This document shows positions 49,047-58,622 of a stretch of DNA of 64,000 nucleotides, in pieces. Made by a program: the position numbers and the translations under genes. Below the pieces are notes generated by a model. That model was not told the origin of the DNA, made no database searches, and saw nothing but the letters and a program-made list of their open reading frames with translations. How positions within the stretch are numbered: the stretch's first letter is position 1; each line of letters starts with the position of its first letter. Source of the stretch: Peteryoungia aggregata LMG 23059 (GTDB lineage Bacteria > Pseudomonadota > Alphaproteobacteria > Rhizobiales > Rhizobiaceae); the NCBI RefSeq assembly GCF_030814435.1, contig NZ_JAUSUW010000001.1:310001-374000 (forward strand), in the 5' to 3' direction.

Positions 49047-49943
49047 ATGTCCGAGCTGAACTATCATCACCTCCGCTATTTTCGCGCCGTCGCCCATGAC
49101 GGGAACCTGACGCGCACGGCCGAGCGGCTGAACCTGTCGCAATCGGCACTCTCCATCCAGATCAAGCAGCTTGAGGAGCGGCTGGGCCACGCACTCTTCG
49201 AGCGCCGGGGTCGGCAGCTTTATCTCACCGAAGCGGGCCGGATCGCGCTCGACCATGCCGACACGATCTTTTCGGCCGGCGAGGAACTGGTCGAGACGCT
49301 GAAGGAAACCGGAAGAACCCGCCGCGCCATCCGTATCGGCGCGCTCGCCACGCTGTCTCGCAACTTCCAGATGGAGTTCCTGCGTCCGATCCTCGGGCGC
49401 ACGGATGTCGACATGATCCTGCGCTCGGGCAGCACCAGCGAATTGCTCGGTGCGCTCGAAGCGCTGAACCTAGACATTGTCCTCCTGAACCAGGCGCCGA
49501 TGGCCGATGCGGTCACGCCCTTCATCGCCCAGCACGTCTATCAGCAGCGCGTCAGCCTCATCGGCAGGCCGTCTTATGGCAAACCGGGCGCGACGCTCGC
49601 CGACCTGCTGGGTGAGCATCCCGTCATCCTTCCCACGCTCGAAAGCGGCGTGCGCTCGCAGTTCGAAGCACTCGTCGCGCGGATTGGCATAACGCCGCAG
49701 ATCGCGGCTGAAGTCGACGACATGGCGATGATGCGTCTTCTGGCCCGAGAGGGCGCCGGTCTCGCCGTTCTGCCACCGATCGTCGTCAAGGGCGAGCTCG
49801 AGGCCGGCACACTTGTGGAGTTCGATGCGCTCCCCGGCATGATCGAATCCTTCTTTGCCGTCACCGTGAAGCGGCGTTTTCCGAACCCGCTCATACGCCC
49901 GCTGCTCGAAGCAAGCGAAGACGGCAAATCCACCACGGGCTGA
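49047..49943 (+). CDS. LysR-type regulator divergent from dabBA
   Basis: A 298-residue LysR regulator with the DNA-binding domain at residues about 4-62 (NYHHLRYFRAVAHDGNLTRT, LNLSQSALSIQIKQLEERLG) in the NhaR/CbbR-like style, followed by an effector domain. It is divergent from dabB over 124 bp, so it probably controls the carbon-accumulation genes, as LysR proteins do beside dab genes elsewhere. There is no proper Shine-Dalgarno upstream, which suggests leaderless translation. Confidence 0.9.
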   Translation: MSELNYHHLRYFRAVAHDGNLTRTAERLNLSQSALSIQIKQLEERLGHALFERRGRQLYLTEAGRIALDHADTIFSAGEELVETLKETGRTRRAIRIGALATLSRNFQMEFLRPILGRTDVDMILRSGSTSELLGALEALNLDIVLLNQAPMADAVTPFIAQHVYQQRVSLIGRPSYGKPGATLADLLGEHPVILPTLESGVRSQFEALVARIGITPQIAAEVDDMAMMRLLAREGAGLAVLPPIVVKGELEAGTLVEFDALPGMIESFFAVTVKRRFPNPLIRPLLEASEDGKSTTG

Positions 49944-49988
49944 TCCGCGTAGCGCATAGGCGCGCCAAGCGCTTGAGAGAGGAACAGC

Positions 49989-50978
49989 GTGAAGACATCC
50001 ATTGCCATCATCGGAGCAGGGATCGCCGGCATCACGATTGCGCGTGAACTCGCGCCCGTGGCCGACGTTACCGTCTTCGAGAAGCGCAGAGGGCTCGGCG
50101 GTCGCATGGCGAACCGACGCCGCGAAGGTTTTTCCTTCGATCACGGGGCTCAATACTTCACGACGCGTGGGCCGGCGTTCCGATCGGTCGCGGACGAGGC
50201 CGTGAAATCAGGCCATGCCGCGAACTGGCCCAACGGCGTTCACACACTGTCTTCGAACGGGCTGGCGCCGGACAACCGCCCACCGGAACCGCGATTTATC
50301 GGCGTGCCAGGCATGAATGGCCTCGCAAACGGGCTGGCCGAAGGGCTGACCATTCACAGGCAAGCGACCGTTGCATCCCTCGTCCGTGCCGCCAAAGGCT
50401 GGTCGCTCATCGACAGTGAGGGCGCTGATCTCGGTCGCTTCGACATGGTCATGTCCACCGCACCGGCACCGCAAACGATCCGCCTGATGCCGGAGGATTT
50501 CTCCGGACGAGAGGCACTCACAAACGTTCGCATGAGCGGTTGCTTCACCTTGATGCTCGGGTTTGCCGAGCCGCTGGACCTCGGCTTCGACGCTGCCCGG
50601 ATCGAGGATGACATCCTGAGCTGGATCGCAACCGAGAAGAGCAAACCCGGCCGCACGGACAAATCCGCGCTCACCATCCACAGCCGCAACGACTGGGCAG
50701 AGTCCAACCTCGAACGCGACCGTGGCGAAGTACAGACCGCAATGCTCGCAGCCCTGCAGCGATTGATCGGCAAAGATTTCTCCAAAGCTCCCTGGATCGA
50801 CCTGCATCGCTGGCGCTATGCCAATGTCGACAAAGCTGCGGGTCAACCCTTCCTCTTCGACACGGCGCTTGGCCTCGGCGCCTGTGGCGACTGGTGTCTC
50901 GGCAATCGTGTCGAGGCCGCCGTCGAAAGTGCAGCTGCCCTATCGACAATGCTGATGTCCCGCCTGCAAGGAGACTGA
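49989..50978 (+). CDS. FAD-dependent amine-oxidase-like (renalase-type) oxidoreductase
   Basis: A 329-residue flavoprotein: Rossmann motif IAIIGAGIAGITIARELAPV, GG doublet motif KRRGLGGRMANRR, and FDHGAQYFTTRGPAF, the pattern of small renalase-like NAD/FAD proteins. The C-terminal LGACGDWCLGNRVEAAVESA is the second FAD contact. The GTG at 49989 has GAGAGGAACAGC in front. It is followed 4 bp later by a DUF3429 membrane protein gene. The substrate is unknown. Confidence 0.87.
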   Translation: MKTSIAIIGAGIAGITIARELAPVADVTVFEKRRGLGGRMANRRREGFSFDHGAQYFTTRGPAFRSVADEAVKSGHAANWPNGVHTLSSNGLAPDNRPPEPRFIGVPGMNGLANGLAEGLTIHRQATVASLVRAAKGWSLIDSEGADLGRFDMVMSTAPAPQTIRLMPEDFSGREALTNVRMSGCFTLMLGFAEPLDLGFDAARIEDDILSWIATEKSKPGRTDKSALTIHSRNDWAESNLERDRGEVQTAMLAALQRLIGKDFSKAPWIDLHRWRYANVDKAAGQPFLFDTALGLGACGDWCLGNRVEAAVESAAALSTMLMSRLQGD

Positions 50979-50982
50979 ATAG

Positions 50983-51414
50983 ATGTATCGCGCCCCTTCG
51001 CTGTCGAAACTGCTCACCTATGCGGGAGCCCTGCCCTTCTGGCTACTGGCACTGGCCATCCTCGCCGGCCATCTTCCGGCTCTGGCTGCCCAGGCCTTTA
51101 TCGCTTACGGCACCGGAATTGCCTGCTTCATGGCCGGCACGGTCTGGAGCCAGGCGCAAGCCCGCACCCAGGACCCGAGGCCAATGCTTGTCCTGAGCAA
51201 TGTCGCAGCACTCGTCAGCATTGGTGCTCTTCTACTCTATCCCCATGCGCCAGGTATCGCTCTGGCCTTGCACATTGCTGTTTACCTGATCCTTCTCGCC
51301 GCCGATCTGCGCCTTCATAGCAGCGGCAGCCAGCCGGCCTGGTACATGACGCTCAGACGCAACGTGACCCTGCTGGTAATCACCGCCTATGCCCTTGTTC
51401 TGATCCTGACATGA
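50983..51414 (+). CDS. DUF3429 membrane protein
   Basis: A 143-residue inner-membrane protein with about five hydrophobic segments (LLTYAGALPFWLLALAILAG first) and the YGTGIACFMAGTVWSQAQAR loop typical of DUF3429. It is co-directional with and 4 bp from the renalase-like gene and precedes the sigma factor gene. Function unknown; this association suggests a membrane or oxidative stress role, which is inference. Confidence 0.82.
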   Translation: MYRAPSLSKLLTYAGALPFWLLALAILAGHLPALAAQAFIAYGTGIACFMAGTVWSQAQARTQDPRPMLVLSNVAALVSIGALLLYPHAPGIALALHIAVYLILLAADLRLHSSGSQPAWYMTLRRNVTLLVITAYALVLILT

Positions 51415-51521
51415 GATTTTTTTGTTCCGTCCTGTAAGATGGCTACGAAATCTTCGACTAAGCAGGTGCGAGCTGTGTGGCACGCGCGGTCTTGGCAAAG
51501 ACGGACGATGTCCGGGGGATC

Positions 51522-52157
51522 ATGATGAGGAATGCGGGTGAGCAGGAAACAACCGGCGGAAACGGTGCAGCAGCTCCGTTCCTCGCCGACGCGATGTACA
51601 TGTCCGAACTGCGGGAGCGGATGCTGAAATTCGCCCGCCTTCAGCTTGCCGATCCCGGCCTTGCCGAAGATGCCGTACAGGAAGCCCTGGCGGGAGCGTT
51701 GCGCAATGCTAAGGCTTTCGCCGGCAGAGCAGCATTTCGCACCTGGGTTTTCGCCATTCTGCGCAACAAGATCGCCGACCAGATTCGTCACAAGCGCCGG
51801 CAGTCGCAATTGATCGCGATGCCACTCGGCAATTTTCCCGATGAAGACGAGCAACGTTACTTCGACGCCAGGGGGCATTGGGCGCCAGAAAACCGACCAA
51901 GCGACTGGGGCAACCCGGAAGTCGAACTCCTCGGCAAGGACTTCTGGCGGGTCTTCGAGGCCTGCCTCGACCATCTGCCCCCGGACCAGGGACGCGTCTT
52001 CATGATGCGCGAATTCGTCGAGATGGAGACGGCAGAAATCTGCTCCGAGATCGGCATCACCACCACCAACATGCATGTCCTGATGCACCGCGCCCGCCTT
52101 CGCCTGCGCACCTGCCTCGAAGGGCACTGGTTTGCACCGAAGGAGAGCCTGTCATGA
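51522..52157 (+). CDS. ECF-type RNA polymerase sigma factor
   Basis: A 211-residue sigma-70 family factor with region 2 (LKFARLQLADPGLAEDAVQE, FRTWVFAILRNKIADQIRHK) and region 4 (LDHLPPDQGRVFMMREFVEM, then ITTTNMHVLMHRARLRLRTC). I choose the ATG pair at 51522/51525 after GGGGGAT; a GTG at 51477 would add 15 residues and cannot be excluded. It overlaps the anti-sigma gene by 4 bp. A TGTAAG and a CGAC about 16 bases apart upstream (near 51434-51457) could be its own promoter; this is tentative. Confidence 0.9.
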   Translation: MMRNAGEQETTGGNGAAAPFLADAMYMSELRERMLKFARLQLADPGLAEDAVQEALAGALRNAKAFAGRAAFRTWVFAILRNKIADQIRHKRRQSQLIAMPLGNFPDEDEQRYFDARGHWAPENRPSDWGNPEVELLGKDFWRVFEACLDHLPPDQGRVFMMREFVEMETAEICSEIGITTTNMHVLMHRARLRLRTCLEGHWFAPKESLS

Positions 52158-52348
52158 TGTGTGAAAACGCCACAAAGCTGGCCTCTGACGAACTGGACAG
52201 GCGCCTCTCGCTCGGCGAGAACGTCGGGCTGCGCCTGCATCTCCTGAAGTGTGGCGCCTGCTCGGGCTTTGTTCGCCAGATCGGAATGATGCGAAAGGTG
52301 ACACGCCGCTACGTCGCGACCGATGCATCCGATCCGGGTGAGAGATGA
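52154..52348 (+). CDS. Small zinc-finger anti-sigma factor (zf-HC2 type)
   Basis: A 64-residue cytoplasmic protein with the HxxxCxxC zinc motif (HLLKCGACSGF) of zf-HC2 anti-sigma domains and an N-terminal Cys. It has no membrane segment, so it would be a soluble, possibly redox-sensing inhibitor of the adjacent sigma factor. Start and stop codons overlap with the sigma gene (ATGA). Its TGA and the opposite TCA of pcaB adjoin in the palindrome TGATCA, leaving no gap. Confidence 0.82.
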   Translation: MMCENATKLASDELDRRLSLGENVGLRLHLLKCGACSGFVRQIGMMRKVTRRYVATDASDPGER

Positions 52349-53398
52349 TCAGCGGTCCCCGAGATCCTCGATCGCCTGAAGGACTTCCGTTGCAAGCCGC
52401 GTGGCAGCCCCCGTGGCGATCGCCATCTGCGGCAGGATCATCCATTCGAGGGTCCAGGCGGCACCCGAGCGCTCCTGCTCATGCACCAGGGACTGATACA
52501 GGCCCGAGATCTGCACGGCATTGTACCGCGCCAAGGTGACAAGGACTTCCGCCTTCACCGGATTGCGCTTATGCGGCATGGCGGATGAGGCACCGCCGCC
52601 GCCAATGTCAGCCGTGCCATTGTCCGCCATAAGTGCGAGGTCCTGACCGATCTTGCCGAGGCTGCCGGTGATCTGGGAGAAGAGACCGCCGATTTCGGCG
52701 ATCACCGCCCGCTGGCTGTGCCATTGCGGCCGATCGGACAGCTGAAGGAATTCGGCGAGACGGGCACGCACGGCGCCCCCCTTGTCGCCCAGCTTCTCAA
52801 GTGTGCCGGCAGCACCGCCGAATTGCAGCGGAAGACGGAGCCTGAGCATGTGCTGGACTGCGGCCTGATGGACGATGATCGGCGCCTTCCACGCCGCGAC
52901 ACGATCGGCAACCGTGATCGGGATCGCCGCCTGCATGCGCGTGCGCCCCATCAAAGGCTTGGCGCCGAAGCCTGCTTCGAGACCATCAAGGGCTGCCTGG
53001 ACGGTCGCGAGCCGCTGATCAAAGATTGACAGTACGCTCGCAAGCCGCAGCATGAGGCCGGTATCGATGGCATCCTGGCTGGTCGCACCGACATGCAGAT
53101 GTTTGCCGTGTTCGCCGAGGGTCGCCCGCCATTGGCGAACAAGATCCGGGATCACCACGCCGTCACGCCCGATCGACCGCCTGAGTGCGTCGACATCGGC
53201 GACGAACAGTTCCTGCAGAGCCGCAATAGCCTCAGCGGCTTCGCCAGGTATCAGGCCTTCCGCGGCTTCCGCCCCGGCAAGCCCCACCTCAAAGCGCTGC
53301 ATGGCCGAAAGCTCGGCTGCCGCCGAGAAATGGGCGCCAATTTCCTCGTCACCCAGAAGGCCAGACAGGATCGGATGGTCGAAGACGGATGCGGTCAT
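52349..53398 (-). CDS. pcaB: 3-carboxy-cis,cis-muconate cycloisomerase PcaB
   Basis: A 349-residue fumarase/aspartase-superfamily enzyme lactonising 3-carboxymuconate to 4-carboxymuconolactone. The superfamily signature GGGGASSAMPHKRNP is intact, as is the N-terminal KHLHVGATSQDAIDTG motif. The start at 53398 gives the usual N terminus (MTASVFDHPILSGLLGD). It is the last gene of pcaDCHGB, 19 bp after pcaG. Length is at the short end of the family, ending soon after the last conserved helix. Confidence 0.95.
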   Translation of the reverse strand: MTASVFDHPILSGLLGDEEIGAHFSAAAELSAMQRFEVGLAGAEAAEGLIPGEAAEAIAALQELFVADVDALRRSIGRDGVVIPDLVRQWRATLGEHGKHLHVGATSQDAIDTGLMLRLASVLSIFDQRLATVQAALDGLEAGFGAKPLMGRTRMQAAIPITVADRVAAWKAPIIVHQAAVQHMLRLRLPLQFGGAAGTLEKLGDKGGAVRARLAEFLQLSDRPQWHSQRAVIAEIGGLFSQITGSLGKIGQDLALMADNGTADIGGGGASSAMPHKRNPVKAEVLVTLARYNAVQISGLYQSLVHEQERSGAAWTLEWMILPQMAIATGAATRLATEVLQAIEDLGDR

Positions 53399-53417
53399 GC
53401 TGATCTCAAGGCCCTTC

Positions 53418-54031
53418 TCAGATGTCGAAGAAGACCGTCTCCTTCTCCCCCTGCAGGTGAATGTCGAAGTGATAGGTCGAACCGTCACGCTGCGCAATCA
53501 GCGTCGGCACACGCACGCGATGCTCGATGCGCGCGAGGATAGGATCCTCGGCATTGGCCGCCTCTTCGTCAGCGAAATACAGACGCGTGTTGAGGCCGAG
53601 ATTGATGCCACGCGCGACGATCCAGAAGGAGATATGCGGCGCCATTAGACGACCATCCCGGAAGGGCACCCGGCCCGGCTTGATAGTCTCGAACCGATAT
53701 TCGCCCGTCGTGAGATCGCAAGGGCAACGTCCCCAGCCGGTGAAGTTGGGATCGGCGCTGCCACGCGTCTCGGACGGACTGTTGTAAATCCCGTCGGCAT
53801 CCGCCTGCCAGATTTCGATCAGCGCATCCCTGAGCGGCGTGCCCGAGCCATCGATGACCCGGCCGGTCACGGTGATGCGCTCGCCGCGCGTCTTGTCGTT
53901 GACCATAACAGTGCCGAGATCGACAGGATAGACGCCCTTGATTTCGGCGAAGTTCGGCGTGAGGCCGATGTGGACGTAAGGGCCCGCCGTCTGCGAGGCG
54001 CTTTCCTTGAGGTAACCGAGATCCTGGACCA

Positions 54032-54032
<1 letters not shown>
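53418..54032 (-). CDS. pcaG: Protocatechuate 3,4-dioxygenase alpha subunit PcaG
   Basis: A 204-residue intradiol dioxygenase subunit. Landmarks are SASQTAGPYVHIGLTPNFAE at the N terminus, GRVIDGSGTPLRDALIEIWQ and RLYFADEEAANAEDPILARI. The alpha chain lacks the full iron site, which PcaH provides. It overlaps pcaH by one base (TGATG), so translation is coupled. GGAGGG precedes the ATG at 54032. Confidence 0.96.
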
Positions 54033-55185
<1,153 letters not shown>

Positions 55186-55193
<8 letters not shown>

Positions 55194-55998
55194 GGGATGC
55201 GTCTCCTGAAATGACGGGCGCGAGAAAGGCCTCGATAACGGCGGTGAGCGCTTCCGGCTGCTCCACGCATGGAATATGTCCGGCGCCGCTGATCACCTCG
55301 TAGCGCGAAGACGGAACAAGCCTGGCTAGCGACAGGACGAGATCCGGCGGCGTCGCCCCGTCCTGGTCTCCGACGACGCACAGCGTGGGCACGGCGATCC
55401 TGGCGGCAGCTGCGGTATAATCGGCATCGCGAATGGCAGCGCATGTGCCGGTGTAGCCCTCGACAGGCTGTCGCAGCATCATGTTGCGATAACCCGGATA
55501 GGCCGGATTGTCAGCGCTGCGGAAAGCGGGCGTGAACCAGCGCTCCATCACGGCATCGGCAATGCTTTCGATACCGGTCGCCTCGATCGCCGCAATCCGG
55601 GCTGCCCACATCTCGGCCGTTCCGATCTTGTGAGCCGTATCGCAAAGGATCAGCGCCTTTACCAGATCCGGACGCCGGGCATAAAGTCCCTGTGCGATCA
55701 GTCCGCCAACGGAGAGGCCGCAGATGACGGCATCGCTGACCTTGAGATACTCCAGCAGCCCAATCAGATCGTCGACATGATCATCGATCGAGTAAGGCGC
55801 CTGCCCAACATCAGAGAGCCCATGGCCGCGCTTGTCATAGGCGAGGAGCGGATAGTCCCCGGCAAGGCGCACGAGAACGTCGCGCCAGATGCGGAAATCG
55901 GTACCGAGTGAATTGATAAAGACGATGACGGGGCGATTTGCCGGCCCACCGATGATCTGGTGATGCAGGCTCACGCCGTTGACCTGAACGAACTGCAC
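55186..55998 (-). CDS. pcaD: 3-oxoadipate enol-lactonase PcaD
   Basis: A 270-residue alpha/beta hydrolase opening 3-oxoadipate enol-lactone to 3-oxoadipate. The nucleophile elbow reads ICGLSVGGLIAQGL, and GHIPCVEQPEA carries the catalytic His. I start it at a GTG at 55998 (VQFVQVNGVSLHHQI), because GGAGGAGG lies 5-6 bases upstream and this matches the usual family start. ATGs at 56022 and 56031 lie further out without such a site. First gene of pcaDCHGB. Confidence 0.94.
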
Positions 55999-56038
55999 GG
56001 CTTCCTCCTCCGTTGAGGCCATATTGCTCATACGTTTT

Positions 56039-56086
56039 GGTTAGGTAAAATGATGTTTTAGACGGCATACCTAACCATAGGGTTAT
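56039..56086. promoter_or_regulatory. PcaQ operator with an extended inverted repeat
   Basis: On the minus strand ATAACC-CTAT-GGTTAG (56086-56071) matches the PcaQ dyad ATAACC-N4-GGTTAA that I recall from Sinorhizobium with one mismatch. In addition GGTTAGGTA (56039-56047) and TACCTAACC (56068-56076) form a perfect 9-bp inverted repeat, sharing one half-site with the dyad. The set lies between divergent pcaD and pcaQ. Confidence 0.8.
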
Positions 56087-56093
56087 GATTCAT

Positions 56094-57017
56094 ATGATCG
56101 ACAACCGCGTCAAGTTCCGCCATCTGCAGACATTCGTCGAAGTCGCGCGACAGAAGAGCGTGATGAAGGCAGCGGAGCTCCTGCATGTGAGCCAGCCGGC
56201 GGTGACCAAGACGATCCGGGAACTCGAAGAGGTGCTGGGGGTAGCCGTATTCGAGAAGGATGGTCGCGGCATTCGCATCACCCGCTATGGCGAGGCCTTC
56301 CTGAAGCATGCAGGCGCCGCTCTGACGGCGCTGCGCCAGGGCTTCGATTCGGTCTCTCATGCCCTGCACGCCGATGCCCCGCCGATCCGGGTGGGGGCAC
56401 TGCCGACCGTTTCCACCCGCATCATGCCGCAGGCGATGACGCTCTTCCTGCAAGAGGACATCCCAGCCCGGATCAAGATCGTCACCGGCGAGAACGCCGT
56501 TCTGCTCGAACAGCTGCGCGTCGGCGATCTCGACCTCGTCGTCGGACGTCTTGCCGCCCCGGAACAGATGACCGGCTTTTCCTTCGAGCATCTCTATTCC
56601 GAGCAGGTGATCTTCTGCGTACGCGCAGGCCATCCGCTGCTGAAACAGGGAGCGGGATTATTCGGCGAGCTGGAAAGGTATCCGGTGCTGATGCCGACGC
56701 GCGCCTCGATCATTCGTCCCTTTGTTGAGCGCTACCTGATTGCCAACGGCATATCCGGTCTGCCAACCCAGATCGAAACTGTCTCGGACAGTTTCGGTCG
56801 GGCCTTCGTGCGCCAGACGGACGCGGTCTGGATCATTTCGGCCGGAGTCGTGGCAACCGATCTCGCCGACGGCACCCTTTGCGCTCTGCCGATCGACACC
56901 AGTGAGACGAAAGGCCCCGTTGGTCTGACGGTCAGGGCAGACTCGGTTCCTTCCATGCCGCTCGCTCTTCTGATGCGAACCATCCGGGAAGCAGCGCTCG
57001 ACATCACCACGGCCTGA
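56094..57017 (+). CDS. pcaQ: LysR-type activator of the pca genes PcaQ
   Basis: A 307-residue LysR regulator with the PcaQ-type N terminus (MIDNRVKFRHLQTFVEVARQ), which activates pcaDCHGB in response to 3-carboxymuconate in rhizobia and Agrobacterium. The start at 56094 matches family members; an ATG at 56085 lies inside the operator and would add three residues. It is divergent from pcaD and convergent with pcaR, three bases apart. Confidence 0.95.
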   Translation: MIDNRVKFRHLQTFVEVARQKSVMKAAELLHVSQPAVTKTIRELEEVLGVAVFEKDGRGIRITRYGEAFLKHAGAALTALRQGFDSVSHALHADAPPIRVGALPTVSTRIMPQAMTLFLQEDIPARIKIVTGENAVLLEQLRVGDLDLVVGRLAAPEQMTGFSFEHLYSEQVIFCVRAGHPLLKQGAGLFGELERYPVLMPTRASIIRPFVERYLIANGISGLPTQIETVSDSFGRAFVRQTDAVWIISAGVVATDLADGTLCALPIDTSETKGPVGLTVRADSVPSMPLALLMRTIREAALDITTA

Positions 57018-57020
57018 GGC

Positions 57021-57782
57021 TCAGGGCAGCAGCGGCTTCAGCCTCGCCTGCATCTCCAGCATGGCCGGAAGGCAATGTCCCGGCAGTCCGGACGCCGGCA
57101 GAATGGCGGCCGGCGCACCCACATTGATCGCCGCCACCACTCGTCCGCGATCATTGCGAACAGGGACGGCGATCGAACACAGCCCGATTTCAAGTTCCTG
57201 GTCGATGACGGCATAGCCTTGCTCCCGCACACGGCCGATTTCGGCCTTGAGCGCGGGCACATCGGTCAGCGTATGGGGCGTATGTGCCTTCAATCGGGAC
57301 CCAAGAAGGATCGCATCAACCTCGGCTTCGGGAAGTGCGGCAAGCAAGACGCGCCCCATCGAAGCGCTGTAGGCCGGCAGGCGAGATCCCGGCATCAGGT
57401 TGATCGACATCACCCGCTTCTGCGCGGCGCGGGCAATATAGACGATCTCGGTATTGTCGAGGATGGAGGCCGAGGCGCTGTGGCCGACGCGCTCCGACAA
57501 CTGATCGAGATGTGGCTGCAGCAACACCGGCAGCGGCGTGGCCGAGAGCCAGGAATGGCCAATCCTCAGGATCTTCGGCGTCAGCGAAAAGAACTTCCCG
57601 TCATAATCGGCATAGCCCAGTTCAGCGAGCGTGAGCAGACAGCGTCGGGCGGTCGCCCGATCGAGCCCGCTGAGCTCGGCCGCATCGGTGATGCTCAGCC
57701 GCTGGTGCTCTGGTCCAAAGGCTTCGAGCACCTTCAGCCCCTTGGCGAAACCACCCATCAGATCGCGCTCACCGACTGCCAT
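57021..57782 (-). CDS. pcaR: IclR-family regulator of pcaIJF, PcaR
   Basis: A 253-residue IclR-type regulator: winged helix-turn-helix at residues about 10-70 (LSITDAAELSGLDRATARRC) and a C-terminal effector domain (SIAVPVRNDRGRVVAAINVG, ending near GHCLPAML). PcaR/PcaU/PobR proteins answer beta-ketoadipate or protocatechuate. It is divergent from pcaI over 132 bp with a clear inverted repeat. The ATG at 57782 follows GTGGAGTGGAGC; the frame extends to 57815 without support. Confidence 0.93.
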   Translation of the reverse strand: MAVGERDLMGGFAKGLKVLEAFGPEHQRLSITDAAELSGLDRATARRCLLTLAELGYADYDGKFFSLTPKILRIGHSWLSATPLPVLLQPHLDQLSERVGHSASASILDNTEIVYIARAAQKRVMSINLMPGSRLPAYSASMGRVLLAALPEAEVDAILLGSRLKAHTPHTLTDVPALKAEIGRVREQGYAVIDQELEIGLCSIAVPVRNDRGRVVAAINVGAPAAILPASGLPGHCLPAMLEMQARLKPLLP

Positions 57783-57795
57783 GCTCCACTCCACT

Positions 57796-57834
57796 TTTGT
57801 GCGAATATCGAACAAATATCAATTATCGCACAAA
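57796..57834. promoter_or_regulatory. PcaR operator candidate, 9-bp inverted repeat
   Basis: TTTGTGCGA (57796-57804) and TCGCACAAA (57826-57834) are perfect inverted repeats around an AT-rich centre, in the pcaR-pcaI divergent gap. The size and arrangement suit an IclR-family dimer or tetramer controlling both genes. Confidence 0.65.
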
Positions 57835-57914
57835 CCACTTGCTGTCGACAGGTTTACGGACCTATTTGTTCCGCGAGGAAGCGGGCATCCGCTCTGAAGG
57901 AAACGGGAGTTCCC

Positions 57915-58622
57915 ATGGACAAGAGAATTGCAAGCCTGGCGGATGCCGTGGCCGAGATCGGCGATGGCGCAACCGTCATGATCGGAGGCTTCGGTGGCTC
58001 CGGCGCACCGATCGAGCTCATTCACGCGCTCATCGACAAGGGCCCGAAGAACCTGACGGTCATCAACAACAATGCCGGCAATGGTCGCATCGGCATTGCC
58101 GCGATGATCGACGCCGGCATGGTCAAGAAGATGATCTGCTCCTTCCCGCGCTCCTCCGACCCCCGCGCCTTCACCGACCGCTACCTCGCCGGTGAGATCG
58201 AGCTGGAACTTGTGCCGCAGGGCACGCTCGCCGAGCGCATCCGTGCCGGCGGCGCCGGCATCCCGGCCTTCTACACGCCCACCAGCTTCGGCACGGAACT
58301 GGCGAACGGCAAGGTGATTGCCGAGTTCGATGGCCGCAAATATGTGCAGGAGCGCTGGCTGAAGGCCGACTTCGCCATGGTCAAGGCGCATCTCGGCGAC
58401 ACCATGGGCAACCTGACCTACCGAATGGCCGGGCGTAATTTCAATCCCCTGATGTGCATGGCCGCCGCCAAGACCATCGCCCAGGTCTCGAAGATCGTCG
58501 CCCCCGGCGAGATCGATCCCGAGCAGGTGATCACCCCCGGCATCTTTGTCGATGGCGTCGTTGAAGTCGCCAACCCGCAACAGGAAGAAGAGCTCATCCG
58601 AGCCGGAGTGGCCTACGCATGA
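57915..58622 (+). CDS. pcaI: 3-oxoadipate CoA-transferase subunit A PcaI
   Basis: A 235-residue class I CoA-transferase alpha subunit. Motifs are VMIGGFGGSGAPIELIHALI near the N terminus (the G-rich CoA-binding loop), FTDRYLAGEIELELVPQGTL and FGTELANGKVIAEFDGRKYV. It moves CoA from succinyl-CoA to 3-oxoadipate together with PcaJ. The ATG at 57915 follows GGGAG; an in-frame opening running far upstream across pcaR is not coding. It overlaps pcaJ by 4 bp. Confidence 0.96.
   Translation: MDKRIASLADAVAEIGDGATVMIGGFGGSGAPIELIHALIDKGPKNLTVINNNAGNGRIGIAAMIDAGMVKKMICSFPRSSDPRAFTDRYLAGEIELELVPQGTLAERIRAGGAGIPAFYTPTSFGTELANGKVIAEFDGRKYVQERWLKADFAMVKAHLGDTMGNLTYRMAGRNFNPLMCMAAAKTIAQVSKIVAPGEIDPEQVITPGIFVDGVVEVANPQQEEELIRAGVAYA

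Noticed and set aside
57075..57914. Upstream extension of pcaI across pcaR
   Set aside because: It runs antisense to pcaR and through the divergent promoter region; the ATG at 57915 gives the usual family start.
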